From CAZESH01 sp964514665 (GTDB taxonomy: Bacteria; Bacillota; Bacilli; Paenibacillales; KCTC-25726), in contig CAZESH010000131.1 of the NCBI GenBank assembly GCA_964514665.1, positions 1 to 11,155 on the forward strand: 11,155 nt of DNA. The letters run 5' to 3'. Below the pieces are notes generated by a model. The model had not been told where the DNA came from. It saw only the letters and a program-made list of their open reading frames with translations, and searched no databases. Below, piece after piece: positions 1-6,283 of the stretch (the stretch's first letter is position 1; every line of letters begins with the position of its first letter). The position numbers and the translations under genes were made by a program.

Positions 1-416
1 CTCCAAAGGAGCTTTATCCCCCGTTGCCCGATGAAGCTCCGACATCGCGTAAATGCCGAATGCCTGCCCGTAAATTTGCTCTTTCCTTTCCAGCGGATTG
101 CCTTTATGGTCCACCATCCAATACAAACCGCCGTATTCCCGATCGTAAAAATGTGAAAGCAAGTAATGGTAAGCCCTTTGTGCCATCGTTAAATAATGGC
201 ATTGCCTGATAGACGATAAGCCGTCGCAAACGTCCATAATATTCTGGTATTTAACACCAACCCCTTTGCCGCATTCTGATTTACAGCAAGTTCATTGGAA
301 ATTTCCCCGAAAAAACCATCGTTTGCCTCATCGACTGTTTCACGTATCCAGAAGGACAAAATGCTCTGCAGCTCCTGCTCCATCTCTTTTCTCAACATTC
401 CTAAACGTGCATCCAT
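1..416 (-). pseudogene. N-acylglucosamine 2-epimerase / cellobiose 2-epimerase family, 5' part, frameshifted
   Basis: The family epimerises sugars or beta-1,4 disaccharides at C2 in the cytoplasm, using an (alpha/alpha)6 barrel of about 400 residues; only about the first 138 codons lie in the window. From the ATG at 416 the protein shows ILSFW, DGFFGEISN and KGLVLNTRILWTF, a typical N-terminus of cellobiose 2-epimerases. The frame then stops (TAA at 189-191) after about 75 codons. One frame over, the family continues at once: YLTMAQRAYHYLLSHF, YGGLYWMVD, then YGQAFGIYAMSE to the window edge. Restoring one T in GCCATTATTTAACG (read on the minus strand, 187-200) rejoins the two parts. The start is supported by GGAGG at 424-428, seven bases upstream. 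The frameshift is either a real inactivating deletion or a draft-assembly error. Family assignment is firm; substrate (cellobiose, mannobiose or N-acyl sugar) is not determined. Confidence 0.85.
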
Positions 417-444
417 CTAAAAGCCTCCGTCGCAATTTTGTTAT

Positions 445-473
445 TGATTAACAATTCACCCTCCTTCCGTCAA
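445..473 (-). promoter_or_regulatory. weak candidate promoter of the epimerase gene
   Basis: On the minus strand TTGACG (468-473) is followed after 17 bases by TAATCA (445-450), about 30 bases before the epimerase start. The -35 matches the sigma-A consensus well, but the -10 is poor. It lies downstream of the terminator of the preceding gene, where a promoter would be needed. Confidence 0.25.
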
Positions 474-506
474 TCTCTTTTATCACAACTGCCGACACAA
501 AAAGCC

Positions 507-529
507 GTGAAAGCAAACTTTTGCTTCAC
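507..529. repeat. inverted repeat upstream of the epimerase gene (possible operator or second terminator)
   Basis: GTGAAAGCAAA (507-517) and TTTGCTTCAC (520-529) form a near-perfect dyad with one extra base in an arm. It sits between the terminator at 543-571 and the epimerase start. On the minus strand the hairpin is followed by GGCTTTTTG, so it could be a backup terminator. Its position upstream of a sugar gene equally suits a repressor operator. It does not match the CcpA cre consensus. Confidence 0.4.
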
Positions 530-542
530 AGTATATTGCGTT

Positions 543-571
543 AAAAAACCGCGAACAAAGACATCCGCGGT
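543..571 (-). terminator. intrinsic terminator after the LacI-like gene
   Basis: On the minus strand ACCGCG (566-571) pairs with CGCGGT (548-553) around a 12-base loop and is followed by a T-run (543-548). It begins about 28 bases after the stop codon at 600 and separates the LacI-like gene from the epimerase gene. Confidence 0.8.
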
Positions 572-599
572 CACAATACAATTTCAATTGAAAATTTCT

Positions 600-1484
600 T
601 TATTGCCCATTTAAACGGGCTATCGAATCCCTGATAATAAGCTCTCCAGTGATCAGCAGCTTTGCAAACGGATCATTTGGATTTTGCAGCCTCCAGAGCA
701 GCGTCTCAACCGCACGTCTGCCCAGCACTTCTTTTGGCACGTTGATTGTAGTCAGCGGCGGAACAGCATCATACGCATCCTCAATATTATCGAAACCGCT
801 GACTGAAATTTGCTTCGGCACTTCCCATTCCAACTCTCTTAATGCAGCAAGTGCGCTGATTGCAATGGCATCATTGGCGCATACGAGCGCAGTCGGGCTT
901 GTCCGCTTGTCAAACTGCTCCTGCAGCCAGTATTTAATTTCCTGCGCATGCTCATCGCGGTTGTGGCCGGACAGATGAAGCAAGTCATGATGCATGTCGA
1001 TGGGCAGACCGTGTTGTTCCATTACGCTGCGGAATCCCATCCATCGCTCGAAAAAGCTGCGGGAATAATCGATATCGCCGATAAAACGGATGGCTTCATG
1101 GCCTAATCCGATCAAGTGAGACGTTATCCGAACCAAACCAGCGTAATTGTTGACGAATACCGTATCGGCCGGAATCAGCGGATCCTCGTGATCGATCAGC
1201 ACAAACGGCAGAGCCAGACGATGAACCTCCAACATAAAAGAAGTAGGAATCAAACCGACACCGATCAGACCTATGAATCCTTCAGGATTTAAAATACCCG
1301 AAATGTTATCCGGCTGTTCGGCAAGAATGACCATTCCCAATCCTTGGCGATCCAACTCCTTGGAAATTGCATCCAGAATTCTGCCCCAATATAAATTTCC
1401 CCTTGTTTGGAAACGAATATCAGGCATCAGCACAATCACTGATTTCCTTTTGTTTTCACCGCTCGTACGAGCGTTTTCCTTCAT
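600..1484 (-). CDS. LacI/GalR-family ligand-binding domain protein lacking the helix-turn-helix
   Basis: Family members are sugar-responsive repressors: an N-terminal helix-turn-helix of about 55 residues followed by a periplasmic-binding-protein-like effector domain. Here the effector domain looks complete. With the start at 1484 (294 residues) it runs from KRKSVIVLMPDI near residue 12, through CANDAIA near 202 and SVSGFDN near 227, to the typical end GELIIRDS. No helix-turn-helix precedes it. The frame stays open to an ATG at 1580 that overlaps the previous stop as ATGA, but that extension is read through a strong terminator (1536-1567) and an 18-bp palindrome (1506-1523), and encodes nothing like a DNA-binding domain. 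I therefore prefer the ATG at 1484, although its ribosome site is weak (AGG only). The gene may be a repressor that lost its DNA-binding end, or an HTH-less effector-binding protein. Ligand unknown; the epimerase next door suggests a sugar. Confidence 0.7.
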   Translation of the reverse strand: MKENARTSGENKRKSVIVLMPDIRFQTRGNLYWGRILDAISKELDRQGLGMVILAEQPDNISGILNPEGFIGLIGVGLIPTSFMLEVHRLALPFVLIDHEDPLIPADTVFVNNYAGLVRITSHLIGLGHEAIRFIGDIDYSRSFFERWMGFRSVMEQHGLPIDMHHDLLHLSGHNRDEHAQEIKYWLQEQFDKRTSPTALVCANDAIAISALAALRELEWEVPKQISVSGFDNIEDAYDAVPPLTTINVPKEVLGRRAVETLLWRLQNPNDPFAKLLITGELIIRDSIARLNGQ

Positions 1485-1505
1485 TCTACTGCCTATTAAA
1501 TAAGA

Positions 1506-1523
1506 GCTTTTATTGATAAAAGC
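1506..1523. repeat. 18-bp palindrome upstream of the LacI-like gene
   Basis: GCTTTTAT (1506-1513) and ATAAAAGC (1516-1523) are perfect arms around TG. It lies 22 bases before the preferred start of the LacI-like gene and just after the terminator of the preceding gene. It could be an operator or an RNA hairpin. LacI-family operators usually centre on CG, which this one does not. Confidence 0.5.
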
Positions 1524-1535
1524 CCCGTAAATTGC

Positions 1536-1567
1536 AAAAACACCCCCGTTGGAAGAAACGCAGGGTG
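1536..1567 (-). terminator. intrinsic terminator after the GGDEF/HD-GYP gene
   Basis: On the minus strand CACCCTG plus CGTT (1557-1567) pairs with AACG plus GGGGTG (1541-1550), with one bulged G and a TCTTCC loop, followed by TTTTT (1536-1540). It lies ten bases beyond the stop at 1577. It argues that the LacI-like gene is not translationally coupled to its upstream neighbour. Confidence 0.8.
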
Positions 1568-1576
1568 CAGGCTTGA

Positions 1577-3439
1577 TCATCCGGCATATTCATTGGAAAA
1601 ATCGAAGTGCAGGTGTGATTTTTTCTGAATCAACTCGATAAATTCATCGGCAAAATGCGGATCGAATTGGGTTCCCTTATGGCGCTGAATTTCTTTGATC
1701 GCATCGGCGATCGTACGTGTCGGCTGATAGGGGCGCTCCGTCGTCATCGCATCAAATGAATCAATCACGGTCAGAACCCTTGCCAACCTGGGGATCTCAT
1801 CTCTCGCCATGCCGTATGGATAGCCCGTTCCATCGTACTTCTCATGATGCAGCTCAATCAAAGGAATAAGCTCCTTGAAGTTCGTATTGGTTGAAGCAAT
1901 TTCCTTCCCCCACAGCACGTGCTTCTTGACAATCTCCCATTCGTGTCCGGTCAGCTTGCCCTTTTTGTTCAAAATGTCGCGGGGAATTTCCAACTTGCCG
2001 ATATCATGAAAAAGCGCGCCGAGAATCAGCGTCTTTTTCTCGCTTTCAGATAAATTCAGCTTTTCCGCCATTTCCACCGCATAACGAAAAACCCGTTTGC
2101 TGTGCTGAAAGGTGTAGACATCCTTGGAGAGAAAAATGCGCAGCTGCTGCTCGATCTCCTGTACATCTTGCTCGATGTCCAACGATTTTTGCAGGACGGA
2201 TTGTTCGTTATAAATATGTACCGTGTTCTTGCCCTGGGCTTTCGCGTAGTATAAAGCCTGATCCGCTTTATCCACCAGCTGCGATTTATCGTAAATATCC
2301 CGTTTATAGCCAACAATTCCTGAAGAAAAGGAGAGACATCCGTTAGGGAAAACTTCAACCCCTTCAAAATAAGTATCATTGACCCTCTTGCGCAAATTAT
2401 TGATAAAAAGGTACGCTTCATGCTCCTGCAAATTCGGCATCAAAATGGAGAATTCCTCTCCCCCGTAACGGGCCACGACCATTCGTTCTTTATTGCAGTA
2501 TTCCTGTAAAACACCGGAAAAAAACTCCAGCAGCTGGTCGCCTTTCAAATGTCCGAATTCATCGTTATAGCGCTTGAAGTCATCGATATCGAAAATCGCC
2601 AGGCTGAAGGGAGCTTCCGTTTCCTTGGCATGCCGCAGCTCTTCCTCAAGCTTTTCCTCGAAATAACCGTGATTGTAAAGTCCTGTCCGATGATCTTTGG
2701 TCGCCTTTTGGGAGACCGCATTGTACATTCTAAAAAATTGCTTGAAGGAATAAGAAAGCGTCACGGATACGAATAAAAAGAGGAACAAGCCGAATAGTTG
2801 GTTTGAATTAAGTAATGCAGTGAGAATCAAAGACATAATCAAGGCAGTGAAGAACGCATAAGCTGCCTCTTTTAAAATACTTTGAATGGTGTTGAAAAAA
2901 GAATTTCTGATAGAGATAAAATAGTATGTACCTACCATGGTTACGTTAATTATAAAATATACGGCTAATGCGTATAAATAAGGAGCCATAACATAGGCAT
3001 TAATCAAACCTTCACGGCCGCCCGCAATATGAAAAACAATGGCACCGCCTGACAACATCAAGCTATATATCGAAAAGTTTGCAAGATGCTTCCACCAAAA
3101 TAGCCGACGCTCGTAAAAAGCATAAATAATTGAACTCAATAGCAGCACATAAAGTGATATTACGGGGCCGAAAACAAATATACAGGCAAGATAAACAGCC
3201 GAATCCATGGATTGGATGTTGCCGTCAGGCGGAAGCTGAAAAGTAAAATGATTAAGCAGTAGAACGGATCCGACAAGGCAAACAAAGACAATCAAATCCA
3301 TTCTGGTCATAAACGGAAGATGAAAACGAGTCATGTATAGAAAGACCATAACTCCAAGCGCCGAGATTATGGAAGTATATAAGAATAAAGGCTGCATTAA
3401 TTTTGACATGACAGAATTCAATTTTGATAGGCTCAACAT
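1577..3439 (-). CDS. membrane-bound GGDEF and HD-GYP protein, predicted bifunctional cyclic di-GMP enzyme
   Basis: The N-terminal 235 residues hold about seven hydrophobic segments (near 15-37, 46-65, 82-105, 122-141, 150-175, 190-210 and 213-232), a membrane sensor of a type I cannot name. A GGDEF domain follows (about 250-410) with the active motif ARYGGEEF (323-330) and FDIDDFKRYND (283-293), so diguanylate cyclase activity is expected. The RxxD inhibitory site is absent: KERM stands where it should be. An HD-GYP phosphodiesterase domain follows (about 440-605): H446, the metal-binding HDIGK (478-482) and HHEKYDGTGYP (531-541), all intact. The protein may therefore make and degrade c-di-GMP, with the membrane part choosing the direction. 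AAAGG eight bases before the ATG supports the start. It has its own promoter and terminator and lies directly downstream of the peptide array. Confidence 0.92.
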   Translation of the reverse strand: MLSLSKLNSVMSKLMQPLFLYTSIISALGVMVFLYMTRFHLPFMTRMDLIVFVCLVGSVLLLNHFTFQLPPDGNIQSMDSAVYLACIFVFGPVISLYVLLLSSIIYAFYERRLFWWKHLANFSIYSLMLSGGAIVFHIAGGREGLINAYVMAPYLYALAVYFIINVTMVGTYYFISIRNSFFNTIQSILKEAAYAFFTALIMSLILTALLNSNQLFGLFLFLFVSVTLSYSFKQFFRMYNAVSQKATKDHRTGLYNHGYFEEKLEEELRHAKETEAPFSLAIFDIDDFKRYNDEFGHLKGDQLLEFFSGVLQEYCNKERMVVARYGGEEFSILMPNLQEHEAYLFINNLRKRVNDTYFEGVEVFPNGCLSFSSGIVGYKRDIYDKSQLVDKADQALYYAKAQGKNTVHIYNEQSVLQKSLDIEQDVQEIEQQLRIFLSKDVYTFQHSKRVFRYAVEMAEKLNLSESEKKTLILGALFHDIGKLEIPRDILNKKGKLTGHEWEIVKKHVLWGKEIASTNTNFKELIPLIELHHEKYDGTGYPYGMARDEIPRLARVLTVIDSFDAMTTERPYQPTRTIADAIKEIQRHKGTQFDPHFADEFIELIQKKSHLHFDFSNEYAG

Positions 3440-3496
3440 AATATCGACCTTTCTCCAGTCAAAAAAATATAGTCACTATTATGTACATTCTATTTC

Positions 3497-3524
3497 ATTA
3501 TATAATGAGAATTTTTTTTTGTAA
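3497..3524 (-). promoter_or_regulatory. promoter of the GGDEF/HD-GYP gene
   Basis: On the minus strand a perfect TATAAT (3497-3502) lies 16 bases after TTACAA (3519-3524), within an A-tract-rich upstream region, about 58 bases before the start codon. The -35 is only moderate. The -10 lies in the palindrome CATTATATAATG. Confidence 0.5.
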
Positions 3525-3586
3525 CTACAACTTTATGACTATATCCAGCATATTTCATCAAACGTCGATTTTTTCTGACTAAATCA

Positions 3587-3621
3587 AAAAGGTTATTGAG
3601 ATAAACACTCAATAACCTTTT
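3587..3621 (-). terminator. strong, possibly bidirectional terminator closing the peptide array
   Basis: AAAAGGTTATTGAG (3587-3600) and CTCAATAACCTTTT (3608-3621) form a perfect 14-bp stem with a 7-base loop. Read on the minus strand it ends in CCTTTTT, 32 bases after the stop of the last peptide copy. The plus strand also has a T-rich tail. It separates the array from the GGDEF/HD-GYP promoter. Confidence 0.9.
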
Positions 3622-3652
3622 AACTTTTTATATTTTCTTCAGTCACGGTTTT

Positions 3653-3760
3653 CTACCAGCCGATTTTCCATACAGCCGACAATGCCGCTACTGCGGATGC
3701 CACGATGATGGCGTTGTACACAATCCCGGAAATTTTAATGCCCTCTGCGCGTTTTTTCAT
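3653..3760 (-). CDS. 35-residue hydrophobic peptide, array copy proximal to the terminator
   Basis: I recognise no family. The peptide starts MKKRAEG (basic), continues with a membrane-length hydrophobic stretch rich in I, V and A (residues 13-30, with Y15 and N16), and ends WKIGW. It has no cysteine and no classical leader or cleavage site. A good ribosome site (AGAGGAG, ten bases before the ATG) precedes it. The 108-bp gene is base-for-base identical to the copy at 3815-3922, which starts 162 bases upstream. Possible roles are a peptide signal, a leaderless bacteriocin (multi-peptide aureocin A70 is a loose analogy), a type I toxin-like membrane peptide, or a small membrane regulator; nothing in the sequence decides between them. 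That it is translated is well supported by the synonymous-only divergence of the array. Confidence 0.8.
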   Translation of the reverse strand: MKKRAEGIKISGIVYNAIIVASAVAALSAVWKIGW

Positions 3761-3814
3761 ATGAATCAAGCTCCTCTTTTTTTGGTTTTTTTATGTTCAG
3801 ACGCTGCTTTTTTT

Positions 3815-3922
3815 CTACCAGCCGATTTTCCATACAGCCGACAATGCCGCTACTGCGGATGCCACGATGATGGCGTTGTACACAATCCCGGAAATTTTAA
3901 TGCCCTCTGCGCGTTTTTTCAT
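3815..3922 (-). CDS. 35-residue hydrophobic peptide, middle visible copy
   Basis: Identical at the DNA level to the copy at 3653-3760, so the duplication is recent or maintained by gene conversion. The 54-base spacer between the two is rich in A-runs and ends in the next copy's ribosome site; it shows no clear hairpin terminator, so the copies are probably co-transcribed. Its own ribosome site is lost in the run of N that begins two bases upstream of its ATG. Confidence 0.8.
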   Translation of the reverse strand: MKKRAEGIKISGIVYNAIIVASAVAALSAVWKIGW

Positions 3923-3924
3923 AT

Positions 3925-4024
3925 NNNNNNNNNNNNNNNNNNNNNNNNNNNNNNNNNNNNNNNNNNNNNNNNNNNNNNNNNNNNNNNNNNNNNNNNNNNN
4001 NNNNNNNNNNNNNNNNNNNNNNNN
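3925..4024. other. assembly gap of 100 N within the peptide repeat
   Basis: Exactly 100 N, the conventional filler for a gap of unknown size. It hides the last four codons of the upstream copy and the spacer before the middle copy, and may hide further complete copies. Any translation across it is meaningless. Confidence 0.98.
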
Positions 4025-4118
4025 TCCATACAGCCGACAATGCCGCTACTGCGGATGCCACGATAATGGCGTTGTACACGATTCCGGAAATTTTGATGCC
4101 CTCTGCGCGTTTCTTCAT
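4025..4118 (-). CDS. 35-residue hydrophobic peptide, first copy, 3' end lost in the gap
   Basis: The first 31 codons are visible and encode the same residues as the other copies up to the tryptophan at 31. Five bases differ (codons 2, 8, 12, 13 and 18), and every change is a synonymous third position. The start at 4118 is fixed by GGGAGG six bases upstream; an in-frame ATG at 4148 lies before that ribosome site and is not favoured. It follows the DUF5317 gene by 71 bases without a visible terminator, so the two are probably one transcript. Confidence 0.8.
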
Positions 4119-4189
4119 GTTTTTCCTCCCTCTCTGACATTGATTCATGTACTTAAAGACAACGAAAACGGATATGAATTTCGGATGAA

Positions 4190-4747
4190 TTATTTTTTAT
4201 CGTCTACCATTAAAAACTGCAAATATATAAATGCACCCATACTCATGACCAAGTCGCCCAGACTTGCTACCTGCGGCAGCGGATAGGGTTTGGTGATCGG
4301 AATGATGTCTCCCAAAAACGGCAGCCTGGCTGAACTTAACAACAATATATGCTTTGTTCCCAAATCCCCATTCTTGACCGTTTCCAGATAAGAGGGATCA
4401 ATCGCGTTTATCGCTTCAGGAGATACCGGCATTTTCCCGCCATTAAAAGCCATCACCAGAAAGTTCATTAATACCCCCGCTAAAATCCATTTAAATCCCG
4501 GCTGCTTTCGATTCAGATAGAGAAAGACGATGCCGCATACATATACCGCAATATAAATGTAGCCGCTGTAGCGATGAATCACCTCGTACTTGTCTTGTAG
4601 CCTGTAAACGACAAGCTGCAGAATCAGCAGTAGAGGAAAAATCCAACCCGCTATTAATTTTATTTTCGAAAGACCCGATAAACTTTTTAGCCATCCCCCC
4701 CTAATAAATCCAACTATCAGTCCTATGACGATGCCTTCAATGATCAT
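4190..4747 (-). CDS. DUF5317 family membrane protein
   Basis: Function unknown. With the start at 4747 the protein has 185 residues, about five membrane segments (near 2-16, 30-50, 57-78, 85-101 and 162-181), and the conserved features I associate with DUF5317: an N-terminus ending in RGG, NGGKMPV (102-108), LPFLGDIIP (142-150) and SLGD (162-165). These polar motifs lie in the loop between the last two membrane segments and look like a binding or catalytic surface. The frame is open to an ATG at 4834, but GGAG six bases before the ATG at 4747, and the family's usual N-terminus, favour the shorter form. The peptide array follows 71 bases downstream on the same strand, which suggests a shared transcript. 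A role in handling the peptides would be speculation. Confidence 0.85.
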   Translation of the reverse strand: MIIEGIVIGLIVGFIRGGWLKSLSGLSKIKLIAGWIFPLLLILQLVVYRLQDKYEVIHRYSGYIYIAVYVCGIVFLYLNRKQPGFKWILAGVLMNFLVMAFNGGKMPVSPEAINAIDPSYLETVKNGDLGTKHILLLSSARLPFLGDIIPITKPYPLPQVASLGDLVMSMGAFIYLQFLMVDDKK

Positions 4748-4943
4748 TCTTCTCTTCTCCAAAGTTTTGTAGTGGATCACGGAATAAAATTCAAAAAAAT
4801 TTCCATATATTGAATATTCTACATACTTTGCCAATATCCTTCTTTTTTCAAAAAAAATTTAAATATTTTTATTTTTTTATAAAGCCATGCATCATTCGAC
4901 ACACTTTTCTCGAGTAACCGCCCTATCCACGCTGATTTTAAAG

Positions 4944-4949
4944 TATAAT
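4944..4949 (+). promoter_or_regulatory. candidate -10 element for the KamA-like gene
   Basis: A perfect TATAAT stands 50 bases before the start codon, but no convincing -35 lies 16-18 bases upstream. The 252-base divergent region between the DUF5317 gene and this gene is very AT-rich. A leftward promoter for DUF5317 must also lie here; TTGGCA near 4830 is a weak -35 candidate. Confidence 0.4.
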
Positions 4950-4999
4950 AAAGAGGTAAATTAAAAATCATCAAGAAAAAAGGAGGCTGAAAGCAGAAA

Positions 5000-6175
5000 A
5001 TGACGCAGCCCAGGTACGTCATCGATATGGATCGGATTACCCAAATACCTGAAGATGAAAGAAACAGACTGAAGCAAATTACGGAAAAATTTGTGTTCCG
5101 GGCAAATGAGTATTATCTCGGCCTGATTGATTGGAATGATCCGAATGATCCCATAAGAAAATTAATTATACCGGGCGAAGGGGAGTTAAAAGAATATGGT
5201 CGTTGGGATGCTTCCGATGAAGACACCAATTATGTAGTTCCCGGTTGTCAGCACAAATATGGAACGACGGCGCTCTTGATCGTCTCCGAAGTTTGCGGGG
5301 CTTACTGCCGCTATTGCTTCCGCCGGCGTCTATTCCGCAACGATGTGCACGAGGCGCTCTCCGATGTAGAACCGGGCTTGCAGTACATTGAGCAGCACCC
5401 GGAGATTAACAATGTCCTCTTGACGGGCGGCGACTCGCTCATTTTGGGAACCTCGAAAATCCGCATGATTCTGGAGCGGCTGCGAGCCATCGGGCATGTC
5501 AAAATCATTCGTTTCGGTTCAAAACTCCCGGTATTCAATCCGATGCGCATCTATGAAGACGAAGAGCTGCTTGCGCTGATCAAGGAGCATTCCGATGTGG
5601 ACAAGCGCATCTATGTCATGGCGCATATCAATCATCCCCGGGAAATAACGGATGAAGTGAGGACTGCAATCGACGCGCTGCATCATGCCGGTGCCATTGT
5701 CGTAAATCAAACTCCCGTACTGAAGGGAATCAACGATGATCCCGATGTATTGGCAGAGCTGCTTGACAAGCTATCGTGGGCCGGCGTGACGCCGTATTAC
5801 TTCTTCGTCAATCGTCCGGTCGCCGGAAACCGGGATTTCGTCCTTACGCTTGAGAAGGTTTATCAGATTGTGGAAAAAGCAAAAGCAAGAACCTCCGGCT
5901 TGGGTAAACGGGTCCGTCTGGTAATGAGCCACACATCGGGAAAAATTGAAATTTTGGCCGCCGAAAACGGTAAGGCTTATCTCAAGTATCATCAATCCCG
6001 GGATAATGAATACGGAAAACTCATGATTCTCGATTGTCCGCAAAACGCGTCTTGGTTCGACGATCTGCCGGGTAACGAAGAATACTGGAAAAAACCGGAC
6101 AAAAAAAACGATGCGGTAGTTTCCGTCAATGAAATGCCCGATCTGCCGCGAAACGCGACACATTTAACCAAATAA
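5000..6175 (+). CDS. KamA-family radical SAM protein, divergent active site
   Basis: The family uses a 4Fe-4S cluster, S-adenosylmethionine and often PLP for radical amino-group migration; lysine 2,3-aminomutase is the type enzyme. The 391-residue protein has the cluster motif C99-GAY-C103-RY-C106, followed by FRRR with R108 at the position of Arg134 of the clostridial enzyme, LTGGDSL (141-147) for SAM binding, and SHTSGK with K315 at the PLP-lysine position. The two aspartates that bind the lysine side-chain amine (Asp293 and Asp330) align by eye with R272 and V308, so lysine is an unlikely substrate. The ribosome site AAAGGAGG ends 13 bases before the ATG, rather far. The gene is the only clear plus-strand gene, with a terminator of its own, so it is monocistronic. 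Family assignment is secure; reaction unknown. Confidence 0.9.
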   Translation: MTQPRYVIDMDRITQIPEDERNRLKQITEKFVFRANEYYLGLIDWNDPNDPIRKLIIPGEGELKEYGRWDASDEDTNYVVPGCQHKYGTTALLIVSEVCGAYCRYCFRRRLFRNDVHEALSDVEPGLQYIEQHPEINNVLLTGGDSLILGTSKIRMILERLRAIGHVKIIRFGSKLPVFNPMRIYEDEELLALIKEHSDVDKRIYVMAHINHPREITDEVRTAIDALHHAGAIVVNQTPVLKGINDDPDVLAELLDKLSWAGVTPYYFFVNRPVAGNRDFVLTLEKVYQIVEKAKARTSGLGKRVRLVMSHTSGKIEILAAENGKAYLKYHQSRDNEYGKLMILDCPQNASWFDDLPGNEEYWKKPDKKNDAVVSVNEMPDLPRNATHLTK

Positions 6176-6180
6176 AAAAA

Positions 6181-6204
6181 GCGCCCTTCAAGGCGCCTTT
6201 TTTT
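6181..6204 (+). terminator. intrinsic terminator after the KamA-like gene
   Basis: GCGCC (6181-6185) pairs with GGCGC (6192-6196) around a CTTCAA loop. After one mismatch, the A-run before and T-run after (6198-6204) extend the stem. It begins five bases after the stop. The flanking A-run could also let it serve leftward transcription. Confidence 0.85.
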
Positions 6205-6212
6205 ATTCCAGT

Positions 6213-6283
6213 CTGCCGTTTTCCGGCTTGGCGCTGATAACGCTTTTGTTTGGGATTTGCCTATCTTGTTGGCCCAACGGCAG
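6213..6283. repeat. inverted repeat in the 235-base gap after the KamA-like gene
   Basis: CTGCCGTT (6213-6220) and AACGGCAG (6276-6283) are perfect 8-bp arms; a second short pair, CCTGTT (6303-6308) and AACAGG (6328-6333), follows. I see no convincing coding sequence in 6205-6410. It may be a structured RNA, the trace of a lost element, or chance. Confidence 0.3.

Larger units (their letters stand above)
3653..4118 (-). repeat. tandem array of peptide genes, period 162 bp
   Basis: At least three head-to-tail copies of a unit made of a 108-bp gene and a 54-bp spacer with ribosome site. The period is 162 bp between the two complete copies; the gap prevents measuring the third. True copy number is unknown. 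Confidence 0.9.

Noticed and set aside
507..529. CcpA cre site
   Set aside because: The dyad lacks the central CG and the spacing of the cre consensus.
3653..4118. CRISPR array or noncoding satellite as an explanation of the repeat
   Set aside because: The unit is 162 bp and mostly coding, spacers between copies are not unique short segments, and divergence respects codon positions.
3653..4118. AgrD-type cyclic lactone autoinducer
   Set aside because: The peptide has no cysteine and no acidic C-terminal tail, and no AgrB-like protease is seen; DUF5317 is not AgrB.
3761..4286. Open frames on the plus strand across the peptide repeat and the N gap
   Set aside because: They run through unknown bases and are antisense to the selected peptide genes; the synonymous-only differences fit the minus-strand frame only.
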